Assembly (NCBI GenBank): GCA_011330835.1
Contig: DRPO01000274.1
Span: 1-6,619, forward strand
DNA: 6,619 nt
Reading direction: 5' to 3'
DNA from: Gammaproteobacteria bacterium
GTDB lineage: Bacteria > Pseudomonadota > Gammaproteobacteria > UWMA-0217
The stretch's first letter is position 1. Each line of letters starts with the position of its first letter. Both the position numbers and the translations under genes were made by a program. This document shows positions 1-6,037 of the stretch, in pieces. The notes beneath the pieces are model-generated. The model was not told the DNA's origin. It was given only the letters and a program-made list of their open reading frames with translations, and ran no database searches.

Positions 1-1999
1 CCGCGGCCATCAGCCATTGCGGGGTTTTCGAGCCGAGGCCGGAGCCGGGAAAGATGACCATTTTCCGGTTTCGGCAGCCGAGGTATTGGTGTTTTTCGTC
101 CTTGACGGCGATGTGGTCGAGCAGGCCGTGCAGCAGGGCCTGGTGTAGCTGGTCGTATTTGGCGGGCGTACTGGCCGAACCGGTTTTCAGGCCGATATCG
201 CGGGCGGCGAGCAACAACTGGCGGTGGGTGTCGCGCCATTCGCGCCAGCGCCGGTAGCTGAGAAATTCCTTTTGGCAGAGGCGGCGCAGTCTGGATTGCG
301 ACAGCGCCTCGTGTTGTTCTTCAAGGTAGTTCCAGAGGTTGACCAGCGAGAGGAAATCGGAGCGCGGGTCATTGAAGCGTTCGTGTTTTTCGTCGGCGGC
401 CTGTTGCTTGTCGTGGGGGCGCTCCCGGGGGTCGCGGACGGTGAGCGCGGTGACGATGGCCAGGGTTTCGCGCAGCGCGCCGAGCGGGGCGGCGGCCAGC
501 AGCATGCGGCCAAAGCGCGGGTCGATCGGGAGCCGCGCCAGTTGCCGCCCGATGGCCGTGAGGTTGCGGCGCTTGTCGATGGCCTGGAGTTCCTGCAACA
601 GGCGGAAGCCGTCGCGGATCAGCCGGGCGTCCGGCGCGTCGATAAAGGGGAAGCGTTCGATGTCGGCCAGTTTCAGCGAGGCCATCTGGAGGATGACGGA
701 GGCGAGGTTGGTGCGCAGGATTTCCGGGTCGGTGAATTCGGGGCGTTGCTCGAAGTCTTCCTCGCTGTAGAGGCGGATGCAGATGCCGGGGGCTTCGCGA
801 CCGCAGCGTCCGGCCCGTTGCTGGGCGGAGGCGCGGGAGACGGGTTCGGTGGCCAGCCGCTGAATCTTGGTGCGCCAGGAGTAGCGCGACAGGCGGGCGA
901 GGCCGGAGTCGATGACGTAGCGGATGCCGGGGATGGTCAGCGAGGTTTCGGCGACGTTGGTGGATAGAATCACGCGTTGGCGTCCGCCGCGCCGGAATAT
1001 GCGTTGCTGCTCCCCCGCTGGCAGGCGAGAGAACAGGGGGAGGATTTCCATCTGTTCGCGGCGATGGCGCAGGCTGCGCCAGGCTTCGTGGATTTCGCGC
1101 TCGCCGGGGAGGAAGACGAGGATGTCGCCGCGCGGTTCGCCTTGCAGTTCGTCGATGGCCGCGTCGATGCGCTGGTAGAGCGAGAGCGGTTCTTCGTCGT
1201 CGGGAGCGCTCTGGTAGCGGATCTCCACCGGCCAGGTTTTTCCGGAGACCTGGATGACGGGTGCGTTGCGGAAATGGCCGGCGATGCGTTCGGCGTCGAT
1301 GGTGGCCGAGGTGATGATCAGTTTCAGATCCTTGCGCCGAGACAGCAGTTGTCGGAGATAGCCGAGCAGGAAGTCGATATTGAGGCTGCGCTCGTGGGCT
1401 TCGTCGATGATCAGGGTGTCGTAGCGGTTGAGCCAACGGTCGTGCTGGATTTCGGTCAGCAGGATGCCGTCGGTCATGATCTTGATGAGGTTGGCGGGGC
1501 CGAGTTGCTGGTGGAAGCGTGTTTGAAAACCCACCAGTTCGCCGAGCGGCGTTTTCAGCTCCTCGGCGAGCCGGGCGGAGACGGCGCGGGCGGCTATGCG
1601 TCGGGGCTGGGTGTGGCCGATCAGGCCGTCGACGCCGCGACCGGCTTCGAGGCAGATTTTGGGGAGCTGGGTGGTTTTGCCCGAGCCGGTTTCGCCGCAG
1701 ACCAGCACGACCTGGTGGTTGCGGATGGCGTCGGCGATTTCGGCGCGCTTTTCGCTGACTGGCAGGCTGTCCGGATAGTCGAGTTCGGGGCGGTTGCGCA
1801 GCCGGGTCTGTTTTTCCGCGACGGATTGTTCGATGGCTTGCTGGAGTTTCCGGAGCTGGCGCGCATCGGGGTTTTTCCGAAGGCGGTGCAGGCGTTTCGA
1901 GAGCCGGTAGTAATCGCGGCGCATGCAGTCGCCGAGCTGTCGGCGCAGCGCGGCGAAGTCGGCGGGGGCCTGGGGCGTCGTCTGGCTATTTTCCGACAT
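1..1999 (-). CDS. hrpA: ATP-dependent RNA helicase HrpA, DEAH-box family (N-terminal half, cut by left edge)
   Basis: The frame stays open from an ATG at 1999 to the left edge, giving 666 visible residues; E. coli HrpA has about 1300, so roughly half is present. Helicase motifs appear in order: GETGSGKTT (Walker A, residues 102-110), TQPRR (130-134), DEAH (199-202), SAT (231-233) and QRAGRCGR (motif VI, 394-401). After the two RecA-like domains comes the helicase-associated region, and the visible part ends in a PGSGL segment also found in E. coli HrpA. The family are 3'-5' RNA helicases; E. coli HrpA has been linked to fimbrial mRNA processing and rescue of stalled or collided ribosomes. The start is well fixed: the codon just upstream in frame is TGA, and the N-terminus aligns with the E. 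coli protein. It overlaps the end of the SPOR gene by 14 bp, so translational coupling is likely. No clear Shine-Dalgarno site is visible. No frameshift or missing motif was seen. Confidence 0.95.
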   Translation of the reverse strand, partial: MSENSQTTPQAPADFAALRRQLGDCMRRDYYRLSKRLHRLRKNPDARQLRKLQQAIEQSVAEKQTRLRNRPELDYPDSLPVSEKRAEIADAIRNHQVVLVCGETGSGKTTQLPKICLEAGRGVDGLIGHTQPRRIAARAVSARLAEELKTPLGELVGFQTRFHQQLGPANLIKIMTDGILLTEIQHDRWLNRYDTLIIDEAHERSLNIDFLLGYLRQLLSRRKDLKLIITSATIDAERIAGHFRNAPVIQVSGKTWPVEIRYQSAPDDEEPLSLYQRIDAAIDELQGEPRGDILVFLPGEREIHEAWRSLRHRREQMEILPLFSRLPAGEQQRIFRRGGRQRVILSTNVAETSLTIPGIRYVIDSGLARLSRYSWRTKIQRLATEPVSRASAQQRAGRCGREAPGICIRLYSEEDFEQRPEFTDPEILRTNLASVILQMASLKLADIERFPFIDAPDARLIRDGFRLLQELQAIDKRRNLTAIGRQLARLPIDPRFGRMLLAAAPLGALRETLAIVTALTVRDPRERPHDKQQAADEKHERFNDPRSDFLSLVNLWNYLEEQHEALSQSRLRRLCQKEFLSYRRWREWRDTHRQLLLAARDIGLKTGSASTPAKYDQLHQALLHGLLDHIAVKDEKHQYLGCRNRKMVIFPGSGLGSKTPQWLMAA

Positions 2000-2678
2000 T
2001 CACCAGCATGGTCTGGATTTTCTCGCTGGCCAGGCGGGTGCGCAGCCGGTTGGCTTCATCCAGCGATTTGAAGGGGCCGATTTTGACGCGATGCCAGGCG
2101 CCATCGTTGACCCGCACCTTTTCGATATGGGATTCGACGCCCATCATCGCCAGTTGCGCCCGGCGGCGGTTGGCGTCTTTCGCGCGACGGAACGAGCCGG
2201 CCTGCAGGATGAAGCGACCGGAGGCGGGGACGCTGGCGGATCGTGGGCGGGTTTCCGGCAGCAATAACGGCTGGCGTTTGTCCTTGCCGCGATACTGGTC
2301 GTCGGGGACTTCGACGCGCTGTTTTGGCAGCAGGTCGTAAAAGTCGTACTTGTGTTCGACCTTGGGCGGTTCGATGGGTGTCCCGGATGCGGTGGATGCG
2401 TCGCGGTGGGGCCGGGGCGGGCGGCTGGCCGGAAGAGGTGGGGCCGGGGCGGTCTTGGCCCGCGGCGCCGGATGCGGTTTTTCGATGGATGCGAGCCAGA
2501 CGATGGCGGCGACCAGCAGGCCGATGGAGATCCCGCCAGCGATCCAGACGAGGCCGGAGGCTTCCTCGCGCGCGGGCTGGCGCCGCCGGGGCTTGGCGGC
2601 GCGCCGGGTTTTGGGGGCGCTTCTGGCCCTGGGTTTGCGCCGGGTCGCCGGGGTTGCTGATGCTTTGCGTCGCGCCAT
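1986..2678 (-). CDS. FtsN-like SPOR-domain membrane protein
   Basis: This 230-residue protein has the layout of FtsN-type proteins. A very basic, Arg/Lys-rich cytoplasmic tail (residues 1-37) precedes one membrane segment (about 42-63), then a Pro/Ala-rich periplasmic linker (about 67-105), a YDFYDLLP motif (111-118) of the kind seen before SPOR domains in FtsN-like proteins, and a C-terminal SPOR domain (about 153-228) with LQAGSF (158-163) and VKIGPF (198-203). SPOR domains bind glycan strands lacking stem peptides and so bring proteins to the division septum; a cell-division or peptidoglycan role is inferred. An in-frame TAA lies four codons upstream of the ATG, making it the first possible start; the ribosome site is weak (GGTAAG). 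It begins 29 bp after argS and overlaps hrpA, which suggests an operon. Whether it is the true FtsN or an accessory SPOR protein cannot be decided here, so no symbol is given. Confidence 0.9.
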   Translation of the reverse strand: MARRKASATPATRRKPRARSAPKTRRAAKPRRRQPAREEASGLVWIAGGISIGLLVAAIVWLASIEKPHPAPRAKTAPAPPLPASRPPRPHRDASTASGTPIEPPKVEHKYDFYDLLPKQRVEVPDDQYRGKDKRQPLLLPETRPRSASVPASGRFILQAGSFRRAKDANRRRAQLAMMGVESHIEKVRVNDGAWHRVKIGPFKSLDEANRLRTRLASEKIQTMLVNVGK

Positions 2679-2707
2679 GGGGAGATCTTACCGACTCGCG
2701 CGGCGGG

Positions 2708-4456
2708 TTACATCGCTTCCGGCGCGGAAACGTCGAGCAGCGCCAGACCGTTGCGCAGGACAACGCGGCTGGCTTCGCAGAGCCTCAGGCGGGCGTCGCG
2801 CAGGGCTTCGTCGTCCACCAGGAACTGGTGGGCGTTGTAATAGCCGTGGAACAGATGCGCCAGTTCGCGCAGGTATTGGGCGATACGGTGCGGCTCCCGG
2901 TTGAGACCGGCTTTTTCGACCTGCTCCGGGTATTTGGCCAGATGGGTGATCAGGTCGGTCTCGTGGCGTTCGACCAGCCGCGACAGATCCGCCTCGCCGG
3001 GCTGGACGCCGCGCTCTTCGGCCTGGCGCAGCACGCTGCAAATGCGCGCGTGGGCGTATTGCACGTAGTACACCGGGTTTTCGCTGGTTTTCGAGGTGGC
3101 CAGATCGAGGTCGAAATCCAGGTGCTGGTCATGGCGGCGCATGACGTAGAAAAACCGCGCCGCGTCGGTTCCCACCCGCTCTCGCAGCTCCCGCAGCGTG
3201 ACGAATTCGCCCGAGCGGGTGGACATCGCCAGCTTCTCGCCGCCCTGGTAGAGCACGGCGAACTGGATCAGCAAAATGTCCAGCGTCTCCGGATCCTGAC
3301 CCATGGCTTGCAGCGCCGCCCTGACGCGCGGGACATAGCCGTGGTGGTCGGCGCCCCAGATGTCGATCATCTTGTCGAAGCCGCGTTCCAGTTTGTTGAG
3401 ATGGTAGGCGATGTCGGAGGCGAAATACGTGGTCTGGCCATTCTCCCGGCGCACCACGCGATCCTTTTCGTCGCCAAACGCGGTGGAGCGGAACCACAGC
3501 GCGCCGTCCTTTTCGTAGAGCTGGCCGGCGGCCTGCAATTTGTCGATGCAGGTTTCAACGGCGCTGGATTCCATGAGGGAGCGCTCCGAAAACCACTCGT
3601 CATAATGCACGCCGAATTGCGCCAGATCGTTGCGAATGTTATCCACCAGCGTATTCAGGGCCAGATCGAAAACGTCGCGATATTTTTCCTCGCCCAGCAA
3701 GTCGCGGGCGCGCTCGATCAGCGCGTCGATATGGACTTCCTTGTCGCCCTCGGGCGCGTCGGCGGGGATGTCGGCGAACACGGTTTCGGTGGGATGCCGG
3801 TAGGCGTCGCCGTGTTCGCGGTGCAGCGTCGCGCCGATGTCCCAGATATAGTCGCCCTGATAGCCGTTGCTGGGGAAGGGGAGGGTCTCTCCCGCCAGCT
3901 CCAGATACCGCAGCCAGACCGAGACGGCGAGGATGTGCATCTGCCGGCCCGCGTCGTTGACGTAATATTCACGGTGAACCTTGAACCCGAGCGTATCCAG
4001 CAGATTCGCCACCACCGCGCCGTAGGCCGCTCCCCGTCCGTGGCCGACATGCAGCGGGCCGGTCGGGTTGGCGGAGACGAACTCGACCTGCACGGTCTGA
4101 CCCTCGCCCACCGTGCTGGCGCCATACCGTTCGCCCTGCTCGATGATCCGCGTGATCACCGATTGCGTCGCCGCCGCCTTGACGAAGAAGTTGATAAAGC
4201 CGGGGCCGGCGATCTCGGTTTTCTCGATCAGGTCATTGGCGGGCAGGGCGTCGACGATGCGCTGAGCCAGCTCGCGCGGGTTGGTTTTCGCCAGCCGGGC
4301 GGATTTCATCGCGATATTGCTGGCGAAGTCGCCATGCGCCGCGTCGCGGGTGCGGGAGACCTCGATCGTTTCGATATCGGGCGTTTCGCTCAGCGCGCCG
4401 TCGTTGTGAAGGGCGAGCAGGGCGTCGAGCAGCAGGTGTTGAATGGCGTCTTTCAC
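2708..4456 (-). CDS. argS: Arginyl-tRNA synthetase (class I)
   Basis: ArgRS attaches arginine to tRNA-Arg using ATP, in the cytoplasm. The 582-residue length is typical of bacterial ArgRS. An N-terminal Add1-like tRNA-binding domain (about 1-110, with AHGDFASN at 40-47) is followed by the Rossmann catalytic core carrying SANPTGPLHVGH (128-139), whose HVGH is the HIGH signature. The KMSKS loop is divergent, reading EKLAMSTRSG (407-416), a form common in ArgRS. The C-terminal DALR anticodon-binding domain ends the protein (about 460-582, with NPVYYVQYAHAR at 460-471). The start codon is GTG, chosen because an N-terminal MKDxI fits the form I recall for Pseudomonas ArgRS and the next in-frame Met is at residue 50. 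No strong Shine-Dalgarno site precedes it. It appears to be the first gene of an argS-SPOR-hrpA operon, with a candidate promoter just upstream. The coding sequence looks intact. Confidence 0.98.
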   Translation of the reverse strand: MKDAIQHLLLDALLALHNDGALSETPDIETIEVSRTRDAAHGDFASNIAMKSARLAKTNPRELAQRIVDALPANDLIEKTEIAGPGFINFFVKAAATQSVITRIIEQGERYGASTVGEGQTVQVEFVSANPTGPLHVGHGRGAAYGAVVANLLDTLGFKVHREYYVNDAGRQMHILAVSVWLRYLELAGETLPFPSNGYQGDYIWDIGATLHREHGDAYRHPTETVFADIPADAPEGDKEVHIDALIERARDLLGEEKYRDVFDLALNTLVDNIRNDLAQFGVHYDEWFSERSLMESSAVETCIDKLQAAGQLYEKDGALWFRSTAFGDEKDRVVRRENGQTTYFASDIAYHLNKLERGFDKMIDIWGADHHGYVPRVRAALQAMGQDPETLDILLIQFAVLYQGGEKLAMSTRSGEFVTLRELRERVGTDAARFFYVMRRHDQHLDFDLDLATSKTSENPVYYVQYAHARICSVLRQAEERGVQPGEADLSRLVERHETDLITHLAKYPEQVEKAGLNREPHRIAQYLRELAHLFHGYYNAHQFLVDDEALRDARLRLCEASRVVLRNGLALLDVSAPEAM

Positions 4457-4490
4457 GTGGCGTCAGGGTTCGTCGATAGACAAGGAGCGG

Positions 4491-4521
4491 ATTGTACAGA
4501 AACCGGGCGGGGATTGCTTAA
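4491..4521 (-). promoter_or_regulatory. Candidate sigma-70 promoter for argS
   Basis: Read on the minus strand, a TACAAT hexamer (4496-4491) matches the -10 consensus at five of six bases. A poor -35 match, TTAAGC (4521-4516), lies 19 bp upstream; a 17-bp spacing would give AAGCAA, which is no better. The transcript would start near 4484, leaving a leader of about 28 nt before the argS GTG. The -10 box and its place in the only long gene-free stretch support it; the weak -35 keeps confidence low. Confidence 0.4.
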
Positions 4522-4689
4522 TGCGCGTGTCCGCGACAGGGCGAGCGCGGGGAAACCGCTGAAAGCTCAGCGGGGACCCGATTTGCCTGGGGACCAGGGG
4601 GCGGCATCCCTGCCGGCAAGGGCGTTGGATAGTTTGCCGAGGATTGTGTTGTTTTTCTGTAAGCTAATTCCGTGGCGGGTTTCGCGCCC
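4522..4689. other. Gene-free spacer with small palindromes
   Basis: No convincing coding frame is seen here on either strand. Two small perfect inverted repeats are visible: 4556-4562 with 4567-4573 (ccgctga/tcagcgg, 4-nt loop) and 4586-4590 with 4594-4598 (cctgg/ccagg, 3-nt loop). Neither is followed by a run of T on the minus strand, so neither looks like a standard intrinsic terminator. A less GC-rich patch with T-runs (about 4636-4670) borders the palindromic repeat element to the right. Function unknown. Confidence 0.5.
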
Positions 4690-4733
4690 CGATACCTTGT
4701 ACTTCTTTTCTGACTTTGGGCGCGAGGGCGCGA

Positions 4734-4767
4734 GTGACTTTTCTTTGCTCGCCCAAAGAAAAGTCAC
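4734..4767. repeat. Perfect 14-bp inverted repeat with 6-nt loop
   Basis: gtgacttttctttg at 4734-4747 is exactly complementary to 4754-4767, with ctcgcc as the loop. A competing pairing exists: ctttgggcg at 4714-4722 is the reverse complement of 4750-4758, so the region could switch between two hairpins. There is no T-tract after either arm, so it is not a classic terminator. It is the strongest stem of the surrounding element. Confidence 0.85.
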
Positions 4768-4832
4768 CAAAAGAAAGGGCGCCCCCGTCGCCCGCCTGTT
4801 TCCGCCTCGCCAGCGCCCCTTGGTCGGTCGGC

Positions 4833-4858
4833 TTGTACGCGCATCCTTGCGCGGACAA
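4833..4858. repeat. Imperfect stem-loop, 11 positions with one mismatch, 4-nt loop
   Basis: Positions 4833-4843 pair with 4848-4858 around the loop tcct (4844-4847); only 4837/4854 (a/g) fails to pair. It lies 4 bp from the next stem at 4863-4885, which suggests a compact multi-hairpin fold. Confidence 0.7.
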
Positions 4859-4862
4859 ACCT

Positions 4863-4885
4863 CAATCGGACTTCCTGTCCGATTG
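4863..4885. repeat. Perfect 9-bp inverted repeat with 5-nt loop
   Basis: caatcggac (4863-4871) is exactly complementary to gtccgattg (4877-4885), with ttcct between. It belongs to the serial stem-loop element. Confidence 0.75.
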
Positions 4886-4942
4886 CCCGAGTCGGCGCGC
4901 TGTCGAGGCGGGGGGCGAAGGGGGAAGAAAAGCCTGACGGCT

Positions 4943-4959
4943 CGTCGGGCTGCGCCCGA
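4943..4959. repeat. Perfect 7-bp inverted repeat with 3-nt loop
   Basis: gtcgggc (4943-4949) pairs with gcccgac (4953-4959) across tgc. It is the last clear hairpin of the stem-loop element. A stem this short is not rare in GC-rich DNA, so it carries less weight than the others. Confidence 0.6.
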
Positions 4960-5071
4960 CATCGCCCCAGGGTTGGATTTTCGGGATCCCATGCTTGATA
5001 TTATGCGCTTGCCCTGATGTCGACGAAGGGAGGAGCGCCGGCATTCCGGCGACGAAGATATTGCGGAGGAT

Positions 5072-5098
5072 CTGGATCCCGGCTTTCGCCGGGATGAC
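5072..5098 (+). repeat. REP-like palindromic repeat, copy 1
   Basis: This 27-bp unit starts ctggatcccgg and ends gccgggatgac. Its core is a perfect 8-bp stem (atcccggc/gccgggat) with a tttc loop; read on the minus strand, the sense of ogt mRNA, the loop is GAAA, a stable tetraloop type. It resembles the short palindromic units scattered between genes in many proteobacteria. It is in direct orientation to copy 2 and inverted to copy 3. Confidence 0.85.
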
Positions 5099-5133
5099 CG
5101 CGTATCTGAGGTTGGGGAGTGAATGAGCTGGCT

Positions 5134-5160
5134 CTGGATCCCGGCGTTCGCCGGGATGAC
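5134..5160 (+). repeat. REP-like palindromic repeat, copy 2
   Basis: This is the same 27-bp unit as copy 1, with one difference: the loop reads gttc instead of tttc. The 8-bp stem is kept. It starts 62 bp after copy 1 in the same orientation. Confidence 0.85.
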
Positions 5161-5191
5161 GCTTTCGCAGCCGTCGAGATGATAACCCGCC

Positions 5192-5218
5192 GTCATCCCG
5201 GCGAAAGCCGGGATCCAG
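5192..5218 (-). repeat. REP-like palindromic repeat, copy 3 (inverted, overlaps the ogt 3' end)
   Basis: This is an exact reverse complement of copy 1 over all 27 bp, so copies 1 and 3 could also pair with each other into a long hairpin enclosing copy 2. It overlaps the last codons of ogt and contains its TGA stop (5195-5193). A hairpin here could shield the mRNA end or reduce readthrough towards argS, but it has no T-run to mark it as an intrinsic terminator. Confidence 0.85.
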
Positions 5219-5711
5219 CCTGCCCGATATCGACGCCTTCCAGCCGAAGCAGCGTCCGTTTGACCGATTGTCCGCCGCCGTAGCCGGCCAGCGAGCCGTC
5301 GCTGGCGATGACGCGGTGGCAGGGGGCGATGATGCTGATGGGGTTGGCGCCGTTGGCGGAGCCGACGGCTCGCCAGGCGCGGGGGGAGCCGACTTTTTTC
5401 GCCAGTTCGGCGTAGGAGCAGGTGCTTCCCCAGGGGAGGGTGAGCAGGGCGTTCCAGACTTTGCGCTGGAAGGGCGTGCCGGTGAACGAAAGGGGCAGTT
5501 CGAAGACTTTCCGGTCGCCGTCAAAATACTCGCGCAGTTGTTTTTCGCATTCGCGGAGCAGGGGGCTGGATGCTTCGGCGGCGTCGCCGAGCGTTGGGCG
5601 GAACGCGGGCCAGTTGCGGGCGTAGCCGAGGGCGATAATGGCTTCGCGGTTGGCGGCGATGTAGAGATCGCCAACTGGAGAGGCGATCCGCTGGTAGCGG
5701 GGCCTGTCCAC
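5193..5711 (-). CDS. ogt: Methylated-DNA--protein-cysteine methyltransferase (O6-alkylguanine-DNA alkyltransferase)
   Basis: The protein repairs O6-alkylguanine and O4-alkylthymine by moving the alkyl group to its own cysteine, in a single irreversible use. The 172 residues include an N-terminal ribonuclease-H-like domain (about 5-75) and the C-terminal catalytic domain (about 78-162) with FQRKVW (81-86), the helix-turn-helix RAVGSANGANP (114-124) holding the arginine finger, the active site PCHRV (130-134, Cys131 as acceptor) and LAGYGGG (141-147). It lacks Ada's N-terminal regulatory domain, and its form is closer to Ogt than to Ada. The start is GTG at 5711, the second codon after the cbpM stop, with no Met elsewhere in the frame and no clear ribosome site, so expression probably depends on coupling to cbpM. 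The last seven residues (GSRLSPG) and the stop are encoded by a REP-like repeat, probably replacing the original end. Confidence 0.95.
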   Translation of the reverse strand: MDRPRYQRIASPVGDLYIAANREAIIALGYARNWPAFRPTLGDAAEASSPLLRECEKQLREYFDGDRKVFELPLSFTGTPFQRKVWNALLTLPWGSTCSYAELAKKVGSPRAWRAVGSANGANPISIIAPCHRVIASDGSLAGYGGGQSVKRTLLRLEGVDIGQAGSRLSPG

Positions 5712-5714
5712 GAA

Positions 5715-6035
5715 TTAACGACTGAGCGTCTGGACCAGTCGCCGCAGGGTTCGAAGCTCGTCCAGCAGGTCGAGCGCCAGCGCGGCGCCGGCGAGGTTGA
5801 CGCCGAGGTCGCGTTGCAGGCGAACCGCGCTCTGGGCGCGCAGCAGGGTTTCCCGGGTGAACCGCCAGCGGGACGCGGGAGCGGTTTCGTCCAGGGGGGC
5901 GATGATCCCGTGTTCAACCAGCGACAGCATCTGTTCCGCCGGGCGACCGCAGCAGTGGCACAGTTCGGCCAGCGAGACGACTTGATCGTCATCGACGATT
6001 TCGGCGCTGACCAGCTTCATCAACTCCTCAGACAT
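5715..6035 (-). CDS. cbpM: Chaperone modulatory protein CbpM
   Basis: CbpM binds the J domain of CbpA and blocks both its co-chaperone activity and its DNA binding. From the ATG at 6035 the product has 106 residues; E. coli CbpM has 101. It has a MerR-like fold signature: VVSLAELC (19-26) beginning the first helix-turn-helix, the segment EHGIIAPL (41-48) that matches GLGVVEPR in E. coli, the RAQSAVRLQRDLGVN stretch, and a leucine-rich C-terminal helix ending LRRLVQTLSR. A CHCC group (Cys26, 28, 29) is notable. The start is uncertain: TTG at 6041 overlaps the cbpA stop, ATG at 6035 leaves 2 nt, and ATG at 6020 follows a GAGGAG but closely. I chose 6035 as the first ATG. Direct contact with cbpA, its target, supports the call, and ogt starts 3 nt after its stop. 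Confidence 0.9.
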   Translation of the reverse strand: MSEELMKLVSAEIVDDDQVVSLAELCHCCGRPAEQMLSLVEHGIIAPLDETAPASRWRFTRETLLRAQSAVRLQRDLGVNLAGAALALDLLDELRTLRRLVQTLSR

Positions 6036-6037
6036 GT

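Larger units (their letters stand above)
4690..4990. repeat. Non-coding element built of serial stem-loops (probable interspersed repeat)
   Basis: About 300 bp contains a chain of inverted repeats: a perfect 14-bp stem at 4734-4767, an 11-position stem with one mismatch at 4833-4858, a perfect 9-bp stem at 4863-4885 and a perfect 7-bp stem at 4943-4959. A tandem 8-mer duplication (gggcgcga, 4718-4725 and 4726-4733) and the palindrome gggatccc (4983-4990) also lie in it. The open frames crossing it on both strands give low-complexity Arg/Ser/Pro-rich products without domains, so it is not coding. From memory, blocks resembling 4705-4795 recur between genes in several proteobacterial genomes, which suggests a dispersed non-autonomous repeat; this window shows only one copy, so copy number and exact ends are unproven. 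Confidence 0.6.

Noticed and set aside
369..1436. A 355-codon minus-strand open frame inside hrpA
   Set aside because: The product is Arg/Pro/His-rich with no motifs, while the overlapping frame encodes all HrpA helicase motifs without a break.
977..2071. A 364-codon plus-strand open frame
   Set aside because: It is antisense to hrpA and to the end of the SPOR gene, with biased composition and no domain; a GC-driven shadow.
4734..4767. Intrinsic terminator for ogt or for a plus-strand transcript
   Set aside because: The stem is strong but its arms are AT-rich and no T-run follows on either strand, so it does not fit the standard form.
2243..5017. A 924-codon open frame on the plus strand
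   Set aside because: It lies antisense to the SPOR gene, all of argS and the palindromic spacer. Its translation has no recognisable domain, and argS on the other strand has full motif support; high GC content removes stops from the antisense frame.
4567..5196. A 209-codon minus-strand open frame in the ogt-argS spacer
   Set aside because: Its translation consists of repeat-derived sequence (VIPANAGIQ and similar) typical of reading through REP-like palindromes. No domain or ribosome site is seen.
5072..5218. Possible CRISPR array: 27-bp repeats with 33-35-bp gaps
   Set aside because: There are only three units, one is inverted, each is a strong palindrome of the REP type, and one overlaps a coding end. 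No cas gene is in the window.
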